The position numbers were made by a program, and so were the translations under genes. This document shows positions 10,591 to 23,126 of a DNA stretch of 64,000 bases, one piece after another (position 1 is the first letter of the stretch; every line of letters starts with the position of its first letter). Source of the DNA: Polydactylus sextarius (Eukaryota; Chordata; Actinopteri; Polynemidae); assembly GCA_016801845.1 (NCBI GenBank), contig CM028917.1:1638001-1702000 (forward strand). Direction: 5' to 3'. The notes beneath the pieces are model-generated. The model saw only the letters and a list, made by a program, of their open reading frames with translations, had not been told where the DNA came from and searched no databases.

Positions 10591-11300
10591 TACTCCTCCA
10601 GTGTGAATTAACATCAATATTTATCTTAGTTCTATTATCCAATTCTTACCTCATTCACATGCTAATTGCTACAATTACCATTAAATAAGGGCCCCGGTTC
10701 AGAGGAAATAACCTGCTGCTGAGCACTTGAATCACCGACTCGTCACCTGTGCGCACACACATACACACACAGATACAGGCAAAGAGAGGGGGAGAGGATA
10801 GAGATGGAGACGAGGAGTGTTAACACCCGCCTCGTTTTAAATCCCCAAACACCTCGACAAAAAAACCACAACGAACCTGTGAGTTTATACATATTTTTGG
10901 AGAACCCGTTCTGTCAGCGGCGTCACGGTCGTTTCTCTGACACAAGGAGACAGCAAAAATAACTCATTGGAGGAGTCGCCCAAATTGAGAATGAGCGCTC
11001 ATGTATAATGATTGGAAGGAACCCGGGGAGGGTTAACATGAAAGCCCAGCAGAGTGCCAGCCCCAGTTACCTGTAAAGTGGCGGCCGACGTGCTCTGCCT
11101 TCACCTGTTTTATTGGAGACGACGCCGGCGTGTCAGTGACAGCGAATGTCCAAGTTGAGTGGGAGTAGATTAGATTAACTCCCCTGTGAAAGAGCCTTGT
11201 CTGCTTCCATTGTGCATCCTGTCTAGTTAAGACGACACAGGTATGCTGCAGCAATAAGCAGGTGCGCTGACATCAGAGTCGTGTTGGGAATACCGCTGCT
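10591..11300. promoter_or_regulatory. Mostly unique DNA, possible conserved element at 10.9-11.3 kb
   Basis: From about 10,920 the sequence is repeat-free and balanced in composition, with words such as ATAATGATTGG and CACCTGTTTTATTGG and no splice-bounded frame. 10,591-10,920 is AT-rich spacer with a short CA patch. Confidence 0.28.
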
Positions 11301-11999
11301 GATTGGAAAACCTATAGAGTATTCTTCAAACACAAACACATGCCTGACGCGCCAACTTCAACCCCCACAAGCGACCGCGGCTCATGAGTGATTCCTCAGA
11401 GCCGCGGGGGCACAAACTGTACCTGCACTGCACCCACCGGACTCTGTGTTTGGTCCCTCAAGGGTAGCTTCTCCCTGCAAAGACGTCCATTTTGTAAATC
11501 GACATGGTGGAAGACAGCGGAGGAAGGTGTTATTGAAAACAGCCTAGCAGGCACTGCTGCAGCCAAAATAAAGGCCAAAAAAACCCTAACTGGATAGAGA
11601 CACAGAGCCTGCTGCTAACTGAGTTGTAAACTTCTATTGCCCTCGGGCTGCAGTCATATTCTGCTCATCGAATCAGCCTGTAACGCCGGAGAGTGAATTC
11701 AGACCTTGTCTAGAACACAAAAAATAAAAACAGGAGAGAGAGAGGTAGGGTCTACAGAAAGAAAACAGGAACAATGCAAACTAAATAAGTAAGAAAAATA
11801 CATAAAGAAAATCCAATTCTCCTCTCAGGAGCAATATAAATGCCTTTGAAACTTTCGGAGAAAGAAATCCAAAGTCTTTATTGTAGTAATGCATGAAAAA
11901 AAAAAAAAAAAAAAAAAGATCTAAGCACCTGATCTGCTCTTTATTTCTTTGTAGGATGAGAAAGAAAAAGTTTCCTGTTTTCAGTTTAGTCCACACAGA
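11301..11999. other. Unique non-coding DNA with poly-A tract
   Basis: An A-rich run lies at about 11,896-11,917. The frames at about 11,390-11,600 on both strands have no acceptor or donor that would make an exon. Nothing recognised. Confidence 0.45.
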
Positions 12000-12560
12000 G
12001 TTGTAACCTCCCTCAAACAGAAATATGCATGAAGAATGATTACCGGTGTCAGAGCCATCCTGCCTTTTGGCCTGGTCTCACACTCGTACAGCACAATCTA
12101 GGGAGCCGATGACCTTTGCTGATGGCGGAATACCTCATCACAGAGGCCTCTCAGTCGTAAAGTAGTAGACACGACGTGCAAGATCTATTAGTTTGCTCTT
12201 TTATCTGTAATAATCCTGACAGAACAAATAATACTCAGACATATTCTGAGCAAAAAAAAAAAATAAAAAAATAAAAGTTGAAAAAAAAATGATCATAATC
12301 ATTTCAAAGTGACGCTTTGGGAGCGAGCAGAACGCCGCTGCACTTTGTGGGGCTGAAGTGAATGGAAGGATGTGGAGTGGACGGATACCATGAAGCACTG
12401 TCTGTCTAACTCACACACACAAACCTCCCTCGTAAATTATCTTGAGCAATGTAGAATTTATGAGGCAGAGATATCTCACTGCCGGCCTATCATTTCCATG
12501 GCTCTGTCACCGTAATTCTCTCCAAAACTACCCAAACCCATAGATAAAAACGGCCACTGC
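12000..12560. promoter_or_regulatory. Low-repeat block, possible conserved non-coding sequence
   Basis: Two repeat-poor segments, about 12,000-12,200 and 12,420-12,545, are separated by A-rich DNA near 12,250-12,290. They carry mixed words such as GAGCAATGTAGAATTTATGAGG but no coding features. Appearance only. Confidence 0.27.
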
Positions 12561-12574
12561 AGCTACAGAAGAAG

Positions 12575-12598
12575 AAAAAAAAAAAAAAAAAAAAAAAA
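12575..12598. repeat. A24 homopolymer
   Basis: Twenty-four consecutive A. Confidence 0.93.
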
Positions 12599-12879
12599 CA
12601 GGCAGAAAAGGCGAAAGGGGCAGTAAAGTGAAATAAGTGAGTTGTGCATCAGGAGCCTTTTTTTCCCTGACTCGAGTGCCCACTACACCTGGATAAAAAG
12701 CAAAGCAGGAAATATGCAAAAAGAAGTAAAAGAGAGGACAAGTGCAGCAATTAGAATTTTCTCTGTTTACGTCGTGTGAAATCAAGTGTCGGTGAATTGG
12801 AAGATGAGTCGAATTGCCTCTTCGCTCACATCTTTTACCTCAGCTGCCTCGGCTCCTCGGCTTCACAACAGCTCTTACC

Positions 12880-12941
12880 TTTTTTTTTTTTTTTTTTTTT
12901 GAAATGTGTTTGTGTTTCCCTCCCTCCCCCTCCTGGCGTAC

Positions 12942-12976
<35 letters not shown>
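12880..12976. repeat. T21 run and (GT)16 microsatellite
   Basis: T run at 12880-12900, a pyrimidine-rich spacer, then GT repeat from about 12945 to 12976 extended by an interrupted GCGTGTGTGTG. Confidence 0.93.
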
Positions 12977-12981
<5 letters not shown>

Positions 12982-13099
12982 GTGTGAAGAGATTTGGGGG
13001 AAGCTTTTAGAGTGCTATCATAGAGTAGGTGGAGGACGGTGGAGTGTATCAGAGAGGGCAGTCCGCACATGCTGCCCTGTGAGATTGGATTCTCACCCA

Positions 13100-13660
13100 T
13101 GAAATGTAAGCACACAGAAAAACGCTCCGCCGCAACAACCTCCAATTTACACAGCAATTTTCCACTCGCTCGCGACAGAACTAAATCGCATTTGTCTCCC
13201 TGCCGTTGATACCACGCTGCCCCAGAATTTCATTCATATCCAGTTAATTAGCACTTCCTCGCCCGGCACCAGAAAAGAGCAATCATTGGACAAAATGTGC
13301 AGAGTAATTTATTACTGTTTATTACAGTTCATTGAGGAAGCCAGAACGTGTTGGATATTAGAATGATTACTTGTGTTTGCGCTGATAGCAGTCTGTGTGA
13401 CGGGAAAGAAAAAAGAACAGAGGAAAAAAAAAAAAAAGTTATTTACCAAAAACAGCTGGACGGATAAATTAGGCCCTTTCTCTACATGACAGTATCTCCC
13501 CCGGCTGCGCTGTTTCAACATTTCTGGGTGAAAAGCGACGTCTCTCAAGCTTTACTCCCTCCTTTGAAAGCGTTAATTGCTATTCATTACTCGCTATTGC
13601 TGAATGATAACAATGTTGGGAGTTACAATTCTAAGTCATTAAATTAGAGGGAAGGGGGGG
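13100..13660. promoter_or_regulatory. Possible conserved element cluster
   Basis: Two repeat-poor pieces, about 13,100-13,330 (with CAGTTAATTAGCACTTCC) and 13,540-13,650 (with GCGTTAATTGCTATTCATTA and CATTAAATTAG), flank an A-rich run at about 13,424-13,437. TAATTA/TAATTG homeodomain cores are concentrated here. No exon. Confidence 0.37.
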
Positions 13661-13917
13661 ATGGGGGTGGGATGAATGGGAGGAGTGGGTAGCGGGAAAA
13701 ATCCTTGCCCCTGTTGAGCCGTGACAGTTTGTTACAGTTTAAAGGGCGGATTCAACCAAAGAACCAGACTCTAATTTCCCCACTGCCCCTGGTGGGAGAA
13801 TCGAACCATGCAGCTTTTCCACTGTGTCCTCAAAATTCTGGATAATTCACAGTTTTACAAGGACAATATATTTAGCAGAAAAATAGTTAACTTGTTTCTT
13901 CTGTCTACAAAACATCT

Positions 13918-13975
13918 GGATCGCCCCCTTGTGGCCAGCTAGCAGCTGGCAGGCCATGAACGAAAACGCACCTCG
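13918..13975 (+). repeat. Fragment of a dispersed GCCCCCTGGTGG-type repeat
   Basis: TCGCCCCCTTGTGGCCAGCT at 13921-13940 matches the core of the related pieces at 37,001 (+) and 34,380 (-). I remember this core as part of an abundant short interspersed or MITE-like repeat in percomorph fish. Only a short, decayed fragment is present. The boundary is approximate. Confidence 0.4.
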
Positions 13976-15170
13976 TCATTTCAGCGCACGCGTTTTTAAG
14001 TCATTCTTATCTGTCGCTTTCTGATCAGTTTAGTTTCAATTAGTCATTTGATGTGATAAAAATAGGCCGAGGCGTCACGATTGACAGATGAGCCATACTG
14101 TGTCCTCAGCCATCTTTATGTACAGTCTTCGCTCTCACCTGTTTTGACAAACCAAATACTTTACAACCAACTGTTTCCAGAGCTGACAGTAAAGACACAT
14201 ACACACATTTCCGGACGAGGTTTTTAGAAATATTACATATATTACAACTTTTTGAGGACGTCACGGTGCCTTTTACACTAATCAGTCTGCGTGGCTGCTT
14301 TTAAAAAGACATATTAGTGGAGTACTCATTTTTATCATTTTATTTTATTTTCTAATAAACATAAACATAAATGTCTGCATATATATATATAATGACCACT
14401 GTCTCTTCAGTTTTAAGCTTCTGTACTGTTCTGAGGGGAACAAGTCCAGACCGTCAGGATCGCACTGGATTCACAGGGAGGTGGTCGAGGTGACACATCA
14501 GTGTTAGCTACACTTCAGCTGCAGAGAGCAGAAGCTGAGGGGAAATGTATTGAAATGTGTACGTTCTGCAGATGCTTTAAATATTACGTTTTGCAAACAT
14601 GGAACGAATCCTGGGAATATCTATGTTTTCGTCTAAAACATATATGCCGTAGCAGCTTATAAACACAGTTTTTGGGGCGACAGGGTTGATGGTAAACTTG
14701 CCACTAGAGCTGAATATCATCAACCTGACAGCTGGTGCCGGTCTCACCACTCCGGACCCCCTCTCCTTCGCCATCACCATCATCAGTGATGCAGTTCTCA
14801 CCCGGCAGCAGCCGCAGTGACGTCTGCAGACACAAACACGCCGATCTCTTAACACACACAAAACACGTTCCTTCATCAACTGGCCACGCCTGCAAAGCAA
14901 CGCGCGTGCGTGCGCACGAGCCTGCGGAGGCTGTAATCTGTAATTTGTAAGTTCCATTTGTTTTAACACACACCAAAGCAGTGGTCCTGTGGGACCTAAT
15001 AAAACCTCATAAACACATGGAGAGGAAGCCCGAGGCGCTGCTCTTTCCCACAGATCTCACCTTGATAGATGATTTTAGAAAAACACAGAGGCGTGCTCCA
15101 CTAACAAAGTGCTGCAAGAAGAAGCAGTGATATTTAGACTCTCTGTCTGAGGAGGGAGGGAAAAAGGTGG
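13976..15170. other. Unique non-coding DNA
   Basis: AT-rich to about 14,600, then a GC-richer patch at about 14,690-14,940 with overlapping open frames on both strands. The patch has no consistent splice pair and no protein resemblance. Short AT tract near 14,375-14,391. Confidence 0.45.
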
Positions 15171-15179
15171 GAGAGGAAG

Positions 15180-15470
15180 AAGAGGAGGAGGAGGAAGAGA
15201 GCGGCTCTGATTTGGGCTAAATTACATGAGCTTCTCTCCTTTCTCACCGATTACCTGAAGAGAAGCACAGTAATCAGCGGGATACCTGTTTGGTTGCCCT
15301 TAAGGAAAGAAGATAAAATCTGAGCTTTTGCTTTTTTTCCCCTCTCCCGCTGTTCACGCAACGCAGAGGGCTGAGATTAACTAAAACAAAGGCACCATTT
15401 TTTATTGTCCAGTCCATCCTATAATCATTAGTTTCACGGCGTTAATGGGGGGGATCATGGACATTACTTT
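15180..15470. promoter_or_regulatory. Low-repeat block, possible conserved non-coding element
   Basis: After a GGA-rich patch, sequence with GGGCTAAATTACATGAG and CACAGTAATCAGCGGGATACC resembles conserved non-coding DNA. No exon signals. Confidence 0.28.
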
Positions 15471-15544
15471 ATATTACTTCGGGTCTCTAAAAACAAACGT
15501 GCCGTTAACAGGAAATTCAAGCAATATATAAGCAAGTAATGTAA

Positions 15545-15585
15545 TAAAAATAATAATAATAATAATAATAATATAATAATATAGC
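15545..15585. repeat. (AAT)n trinucleotide tract
   Basis: AATAATAAT run of about ten units with a single interruption. Confidence 0.88.
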
Positions 15586-17634
15586 TCATTTAATTAAAGA
15601 AAGAAATTAAAGAAAGAAAAACAATTATGACTGGGTGGAGGTCAGCTCCTCTCCTTCTCCGTTATCATTTCAGAATACCTGTAGACTTTTTGTCAAGGAG
15701 AACTTGAAATCAATTTCAAGCCCCATTTAATTTTATACACCCGTACATGCTGACCCACAACAGCATGGTTCAAATATTGATCTTCTTTAGCGGGTGACCC
15801 AGCATGCTTCTTAGTAGTCAAACACAATGTACAGTTGCATCCTTTTAAAAAATTAAATAGTGAGATCAACAACGAGCCATGGGGTGGAGGTTGGGCCAAA
15901 TTCACTTCTTAGACGTTTAACATGAGAAATAATTGTCTAACTCTCGGTTCTCACTGATGAGGACGGATAATGACCCTTTTTGATAAAGCTAAATTTCAGT
16001 GTTTGTCAGCAGCAGCAGTCTCCTCCTCCTCCTCTGGTTGGTGAAAACAGGCTTGCACAAGCACAAGAAGAAGGGGTAATAATGCTTTGCTGTTCACCAC
16101 TGCCATTAAGCCGCTGGTGATAAAAAGGTGCAGTGCTTTTAATGGCTTGTGATAGGTTTTTTTTTTTTTTTTTTGCTTTCACTTGTACGGCCACTCTGTT
16201 AACTCAGCACACAGGGTAATACGTCTCATTTGAGAGGATCCCGCCGAGAGGAGAATGCTTGAAGGACAGTGCGAGAGTGACACTACATTATAAACATAAT
16301 AATCACAGCTGGCTAAGATACCGCAGTAAAGAAATAATTGGACTCAAGCTGGTCTGGCTGCTTAAGCATTTTAGCGTAGCCATTTGCAGAAACAGAAAAC
16401 CTCAGGACAGATTATATTCTCAGGGGGGGAAAAAAGGCAACAAACGCTTTCTACTGTGAGGTTATCCTCCCGTCTTTATCCTCCTGTAACAGTATGCGCG
16501 TGTGAGTGTGTATAAGTGTGTGTGATGTAGTAGAGCTCCCGCAGTGTAAAGACAGGGAGGTGTTGTGTCATGCATCTTGTCTCCCCAGCCCACACCCCCC
16601 ACCCCCACCAACAGTTCTATACTTGCCTCCCGGTTCTGCGTTTTTTTGCCCTAGAGGAGCAGCGAGGCAAACGAGCGGCAGCAGAGATTTCTGAAACCAA
16701 AGTGGACGTCGGCGAGACGCGTTGGAAAGGCCTGGGTGAGAAATAAAGCCACTGCAATGCAGAACTGACACAGCGAGCGTCAGTGGCCCCGTCTGATCCT
16801 GAACACAGCCGATCAAATCACACATTAGTATTAACATCGAATCATAGTTTTAACAGTTGCAGAGATCAACATTTGATAACCTCTGGCCTCTTCCTAATAC
16901 AAAATTATATACGTTTTTTTTATTTATCTTTTCTTAAAGTGAGATACAGGTGTCACATCGGTGAAAATCGCTTGGCGGTTCTCGGTTCCTATGGATCAGC
17001 AGGCAACACAGAAAATATCTCCTGTGGTTTTCACTTTTTCGCCTCTGTGCGATGATCAGTGGTAAATGTTTAACACTGACGTTAATTAAAAGCTTCATTA
17101 GAATTTTTGCCACCTTTGGACAGAAAAAAAAAAAAAAAAGAAGAAAGTTGTGTAATTATTGTGAGGTGAGGACATCTGTAACTGCAGCTTTGTTTTCCAC
17201 AAGTGGAGTATATTAGCATCAGCAGCATTGTGAATGCTAATTCCCTGACACTATAGGTTCAGAATATAGACAGGAGCACTCCGGGCTAACGCTCAACATT
17301 AATGACTGGAGGATATTTAGCATTATTGGCAAAATGTAAATACACATTTATTGATGCACCGCACAGCATCCGTGCATGCAAAAGACCTGCAAGCATCCAC
17401 CTACAGACGACAAGAATTCCTCACAGGGAGACAAATAAATATACATATGTAAGCTCAAATATGTGCGCTCACATTAAAAATACAGTCAGACCCCCCCAGA
17501 GGAAAACCTTTGTTGGTGAGTAAATCTATTGCACTGTTTGTGCCATTCTTCTATACAGGGAACAAATTTAATTTTGTTCCATTTACAAAGGTCTAGTGGA
17601 GTAAGACGGTGGGTAGCCTTAAGAAAAAAAAAAG

Positions 17635-17637
<3 letters not shown>
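15586..17637. other. Unique non-coding DNA with scattered T and A runs
   Basis: T run at about 16,157-16,174, A run at about 17,124-17,139. A GC-rich patch near 16,520-16,740 contains open frames on both strands without supporting splice sites. Nothing recognisable. Confidence 0.45.

Positions 17638-17668
<31 letters not shown>
17638..17668. repeat. (CA)15 microsatellite
   Basis: CA tract following an A10 run. Confidence 0.93.
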
Positions 17669-18799
17669 CCTGACTGTGAAGTCTCTGTGAAGAACAAGGC
17701 AGCACTCGCTCACACACCAAATGAAATTTCAAAATAAACGACTGAGCTGTGATTTACAATTCTCCTCGGGGGCAGAGAAAAGTGAGAAAACATTTCAATC
17801 AGTCCCTCCGCCTTTGTTATGCTGCTATGAATCAGCTGTTTAAGGGACAAAACAGCTGAACGGCGGCGACAGACAGACAGAGAGAGAGAGAGAGAGAGAC
17901 TCTGAATGATTTCACACCAAAACACAGAACATATTGAGAGGTATATTCCAGAGCCCATGAAATTGGGTTTTGACTTCTTTTTCTTTTTTTTTTTTTATTT
18001 GTGCCTGATTGAATCTGAGTGAATTGCACTCGACTAAATTGTCTTGAAAAACAACAAAGCTTGGCGTTGCTTTTGTGATATGATGGAAATATTTCAAATG
18101 CAGCATTTATCTGTAACTTCGCGATGGATCGTTCCTCAAACTGGATGCAACAAATGCTTCAATCACAACATCTCACTTGCAAGAGGTTTTTACGCATCAG
18201 CCTCGACTTTCTCTGCATCTCTGAGGCATAAACGACTCACGATCACATAGCATCATTTTTCTAAAAGCCTCTGTAATTTCTTCAAACCGGCAGAATATTT
18301 TTTTTTTACTCGAACCTAAAGAAAATGTGATGCAGTGCAGTCGTTGCAGGCTGTTTTTACCTGCAGAGTATTTACACATTAGGTGCCGTAGTGAGTTATT
18401 TCCTGCAGCAGGACAGTGAACGTGGGACTGACTCAAAATAAATTACAGTTACCATGTTTATGGTAATGAGGGAACGTGTCACCCGGTGCAACAGTGTGGC
18501 TCGCTGATGTGTTTTTAATAGTTTCTGGACAACAATGGAGCAGTGAGGCTCAGAAAGGAGCGAGACGTCTGCAGCTCTGGATGCACAGCCGCTGCTTATA
18601 TCAGCTGCCTCAGCTCATCGCTCGCTGTTTCTGTCGACAGTGGGAGAAATATTGAATATCGCCAGCCTTCACCTTTAGAGATGAACGGTGAGTGTAACAC
18701 CAGATCGAAAAAAGGAACCAACTATTGTGTGTTAACCCTTTTTCCCGAGAGGTCAGGAAGGAGGGAGGTGGCGTTGCGGGGGCGGTGGCGGTGGTCTCT
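17669..18799. other. Unique non-coding DNA
   Basis: Contains (GA) at about 17,879-17,899. A small frame at about 18,543-18,803 on the plus strand has no convincing acceptor and no recognisable domain. Nothing supported. Confidence 0.45.
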
Positions 18800-19110
18800 C
18801 TGAGCCCCATTTGAAGCCTGGCGAGGCCGCGGCTCATTTCTCAAACTCATCTCCAATGCACCCACACGGGCCTAACGAGAAGCTGGGACAAAAACCTATT
18901 AGGCCTCCCCCCAGTTACAGACAGCATCTCCATTTACAGCTGTCAATAGTACAGCTTGGCCTACAATAATTATCCCCCAGGAAGGAGCCGTCTCCGCACT
19001 GGGTTCGCATTAGTCTGTCCCCGGGAGACAGCCAACCTGAATCCTTCCATATCTAAAGTCCCCGTGAATAGCGGCGCTTTGGGAGGCAGGATCAAGGCCT
19101 GAACCGAGGG
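18800..19110. promoter_or_regulatory. Possible conserved non-coding element
   Basis: About 300 bases of repeat-free, balanced sequence including ACAGCTGTCAATAG (E-box plus TGTCAA TALE-like word) and CTACAATAATTATCC. The TGTCAA/E-box pairing echoes the palindrome at 10,240-10,256. No coding signal. Confidence 0.37.
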
Positions 19111-19257
19111 GGAAGTGTGTCACGAGTATTCCCAGTCCTCTCCGCATCCCTCGCCTTTAACCAGATGTATCAGTGTGAGTGAGTGTGCGAGGAGGGTGAG
19201 AGTCAGTTCCTGTGCAGTCGTAGAAAAGAGATCAGCATGAGCAGAAAAAGGAAGAAG

Positions 19258-19287
19258 AGGAGGAGGAGGAGGAGGAGGAGGAGGAGG
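19258..19287. repeat. (AGG)10 microsatellite
   Basis: Uninterrupted trinucleotide tract giving spurious poly-Arg or poly-Pro/Ser frames. Confidence 0.93.
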
Positions 19288-19669
19288 CCCGCTGAAACCA
19301 GAGAGCCTGGGCAATTCCTCGCAGGATCCACCGACATAAAAGGATCGCCTCTTCTAGGTGACCTAACCATTTAGAATGATACCGAAGCCGTGTACAGTTA
19401 AGGAGGAGAGGGAGGGGGGGGTAGAAATTCAAAACAGGCCGACCAAAGAAGCCACAAAAAAGAAATCAATAGATGCAACAATAACAATAGACATCAGCGC
19501 AGAGGAATGCCATGATAGAAAATCCAATTACAAATCAAAGGAAGGCAATTTTAGAAAACGGGAGATCTCCGGATAAGACGAGGCAGAGACACAGAGAGAT
19601 GTGACACGGAGACAACAATGACTGCTGCTTTTTCCTCTTTAGACATAAGTAACACCCTGCTTCTCACCC

Positions 19670-19990
19670 AACAGCGTCGTCTTCCATAATAGAGTTACAT
19701 TTACGAGCGTTGCCATATGCCCACCCAGTGCCTGGTAAATAGAAAATCCACGCGATGCCATGTTTTTATGGCTCTGAAGACAGCTACTAACTACCATGAG
19801 CAAACCTGAGACCCCATCCCCACCCCCACCACCCCGTCGGCTCCTACCATAAATATATTTATACTTTAATACAGGCCTACAGCGGCGAGCACCACGTCCC
19901 GTAAAAGCCTCCCCACACTGTAATTCATAACTCCCTCAATATCCAGAGCCATAACTCACAAAATGAGCCACCACAATACAAACTGACGGT
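19670..19990. promoter_or_regulatory. Possible conserved non-coding element
   Basis: Two repeat-poor pieces, about 19,670-19,810 and 19,845-19,990, contain words such as CCATAATAGAGTTACATTTACG, GGTAAATAGAAAATCC and ATAAATATATTTATAC. The last is a near-palindromic AT-rich word that overlaps FOX/MEF2-like sequences. No exon. Confidence 0.33.
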
Positions 19991-20570
19991 AGAAGAAAAG
20001 TGACATCATCCTGCGGAAGGATGAAGCCGGCACCCCATGTGGTGGAGAAACTCTCCTCCTATCGAGAGGAAGGAGCGGCCCTTCAGCGGCGGCGTGATAC
20101 TGCTGCCACTTTCTTTCTTTTTTTTTTTTTTTTTTTTTGTAATCAGAAGCCCACAGTTCTCCCACCACTCCACAGGGAGTCTCTCCTTGTGTTAATGAAA
20201 ACAAACATTTAGCCGGGATTTATACTGCACCGCAGCCGACTACAAAGAGCATCAAAGCAAACTGCCTGAGAACACACACCCAAACACTGCTGCACACAAA
20301 CTAAGGCAAGGTATGCTTTGCTAATCTTTTATGTAATAAACTCCTGTCTTCCTGTGATATCACGCGGCGCCATGTTCACACATAATAAGCAAAGCTGTTC
20401 GGAGCCCAACTTAATACAGTGTCTTATTTGAAATGCAAACAAACTGCGAGGCAGAGGCTATCACCTCAATCTATTCCCCTTCTGTTCTCTGGCTGTCATC
20501 TTACACGAGCCGATGCTGCAGCCCTGCACTGTGGTGAAGAGGAGGAAGGAGGAGAGTGGAGGTGGTGGTG

Positions 20571-20572
<2 letters not shown>

Positions 20573-20616
<44 letters not shown>
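20573..20616. repeat. (GT)22 microsatellite
   Basis: Uninterrupted GT tract of 44 bases. Confidence 0.97.
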
Positions 20617-20617
<1 letters not shown>

Positions 20618-21926
20618 TGAGGGGGAGGGAGAGCGGGGAGGCGGGGAACACGGGCAGCATCCCTTCGAAGGATGGTTGATGTGGGAGGAAAGGGATGGTG
20701 ATGCCGGCCACAGTGTGATTCAGAGGGTTGTTTCCCCCCTCGCAGCACTGCAGGGCGAGGATTTACCGCAAAGAGCCGGAAAAAAAAAAAAAAAGAAGGA
20801 AAAAAAAGAACAAAAGCTGCTGATACATTAAAGAGAATGTGAAACACACACAAAAAAAGGATGTTTCATGAAAATAGCACACAGGAAGTTTCAGTCGTGG
20901 AGTTTTTTTAAAAAGGAGGAACTTCCTGTGGACGTAAACACACACACACACACACAGCTCGGTGAACACACACACACACACACACAGAAGAGGCTTACCG
21001 GCCATTCACAGGATTTGGATGTAACAGAGATGTAGTGGAAGGTAAAACCACCTAAACTCAATGTGCTTTGTGCTGTGTCACTTTTTTTTTCATTTGTGAA
21101 AAAAGGAGCTCATGATATAAAATCTGTCAAAATTTACAGATGATGCAAAAAAATTAAATTCATCTAAATTTTACTTAAACAACAATTAAATGTTTCAAAA
21201 AAAAAAATGGAAGCAGAGAAGTGTGTGTGCCGTGTGTGTGTGTGTGCGTGTGTGTGTCGGTGGAGCCTGTGTTCGTCCACGTGCATCCACAGTGGGGTTT
21301 GCCCGCTATGGACAGATGGGTGGGAGGGGTGGGGGCTATTACCATGATGGCGTAGGGATGGAGGGGGAAGACGGAGGGGGAGGAGCAGGATTCAAAAAAA
21401 TGAGAAAGCAGGAGTTTCCGTCGCGAGGCAGCCTCCTCCATCCTCCATCGCTGCAGTAACACACGCTGTTTACTGCAACACATGCTGCCCCCCCCGCCCC
21501 AACCACAGTCATCATCCCAGCACTAACTGCACCCCCCCTCCTCTGTCCCCAACTCACTGAATTAAAACATGTGAATAATTCAGCAGCTAGACGGGCACAC
21601 GGTCTCTTAAGAGTCACCTTGTTGTTGATTTTTCACCTCCCTTCAGAAAATTGCAGTCTTCAGGTTTCACACGACAAGAGGATCAGTGACAGATTCAATT
21701 TACAAAAGGAGGAGAACAATCAACCCCCCACCCCCCTATCCCACTCCCAAAAAAGGGAAAAGTGGGTAAATCAATGCTCATTTGCAGAAATATATAATCA
21801 TTCAAATTCAAAGTCTTGTCATTCAGACAGGGAAATTGACGAGTGAGTGGAAAAAGGCTGAAGAGGAAATTCTCACAATGAATGAATGAAGTTTCACTGT
21901 CATTTTAAAACAGTGAATGGACTGAG

Positions 21927-21927
<1 letters not shown>
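20617..21927. other. Non-coding DNA with A-rich and CA/GT tracts
   Basis: A-rich at 20,779-20,815, CA tracts at about 20,938-20,956 and 20,967-20,986, and GT at 21,235-21,257. The purine-rich frame near 21,190-21,460 follows the GT and GGA-type sequence and is not an exon. Nothing recognised. Confidence 0.5.
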
Positions 21928-21958
<31 letters not shown>

Positions 21959-21961
21959 CGC
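21928..21961. repeat. (GT)11-12 joined to (CG)5
   Basis: Alternating purine-pyrimidine GT tract from 21928 to 21950 runs directly into CGCGCGCGCG (21951-21960). Such composite tracts are classical Z-DNA-forming sequence. Confidence 0.9.
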
Positions 21962-22913
21962 GTGCACGCTTGCTGTTTCATTCACAACATGATTTCACCA
22001 TGTCCAACAATATTAGAATTAAAAGGATGAAATGATAAAACAAGAGAGGTGAGATTTGTTAAATAACAGTGTGACCTCACATTATAACTGTTAATTCTTA
22101 AAAGGCCTCACACATTTAACTTCTACATTTTAAAAGGTTGAAATTAAAATAAAAAAAAAAAAGAGTTTTAGTTTTTAATCCAGCTGGAATCTGGTTTATA
22201 ATTGTTGAGCATATTCAGGCCAGGGAGGGGGTCAGGTTAGGTAACACGCTGTCACAATTTAAACCAAACACACACACACACACACATACACTGATGTAAA
22301 TGACAGGGTTGTTTTCAGAGGAAGTGAAGATTTTTAAGAAACACTTAGCGTCCACTGTTTAGTTTGAAACCACACACTCGTCTCTGTGAAGCAGCAGCCT
22401 GCATGTTTCTGCAGCAGAGAAGTGACGAGCAACAACAAACTGACGAGGAAACACTTCCAGCACTGAGTCATGTTCACAAACAGCAAACACAGAGGAGGTT
22501 CCAGTCACAGCAGACCCCCCCCCCTCCCACTGCTCTCATTTTCATTCAAAAATGGCAAAGAAGGAGGGGGTGAGAGGAAATGAAGAAGAGGATAGTTGAG
22601 AGCAGAAATTAAAGAGGCAATCCCCTTCCACCCTCCCCTCCACCTCGTGTTCCCCCTTGCCCCCCCTCTTCATCTTCCACAAAGACAGGGTGAGTGGGGG
22701 TCAGGGGTTAGGTGGGGGAGCAGGGGCGGGTGGGGGGTGAAAGTACTCTGGGTAACAACACACACAAAGCAGAGCGCGATGCTATCACGTGCCATCGAGG
22801 AGCGCACGGAGGAATGAAAAGGCAGGGATGGAGAGCGAGGAGTGAGAGGATGGAGAGGGATGATGAGGGAGGAGGGGGGTGGGGGGCACAAAGCGAGCTT
22901 CATTCAGTCTTAC
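21962..22913. other. Probable intron or downstream flank of the 22.9-kb exon
   Basis: AT-rich to about 22,300, with CA near 22,267-22,287. It becomes strongly G-rich and C-rich at 22,500-22,900 with runs of C9 and G-rich repeats. If the minus-strand exon at 22,914-23,039 is real, this is the start of its intron. No second exon is visible. Confidence 0.4.
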
Positions 22914-23039
22914 CTCGGGCAGGTAGAGGAAAGCAGGGGGACACTGGAGCGAGTGAGGTAGCATCCCGGAGCCGGAGAGCAGCAGGCAGCCGGAGTTGGC
23001 CATGGAGCTCAGCGTGGGGTGACGGGACGCTTTGCGCAT
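22914..23039 (-). CDS. Candidate first coding exon, unknown protein
   Basis: On the minus strand, two in-frame start codons (ATG at 23039-23037 and, 12 codons on, ATGG at 23003-23001) open a frame that reaches a consensus donor GAG/GTAAGACTG at 22914/22913 in phase 0. The exon would supply 42 or 30 residues. The second start gives MANSGCLLLSGSGMLPHS and continues to a conserved-looking ...FLYLPE just before the donor. Codon choice is GC-rich and exon-like, unlike flanking DNA. Upstream is a GA/CT-rich leader typical of vertebrate 5' regions. There is no signal peptide or domain; short alternative N-termini like this occur in genes with several promoters. I do not recognise the protein. The main alternative is a chance open frame in GC-rich DNA. 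Confidence 0.42.
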
Positions 23040-23088
23040 TTAGCAGGGAGATCCTTTCCTCTACTCTTTCTTCCTCTCTCTCTCTCTG

Positions 23089-23126
<38 letters not shown>

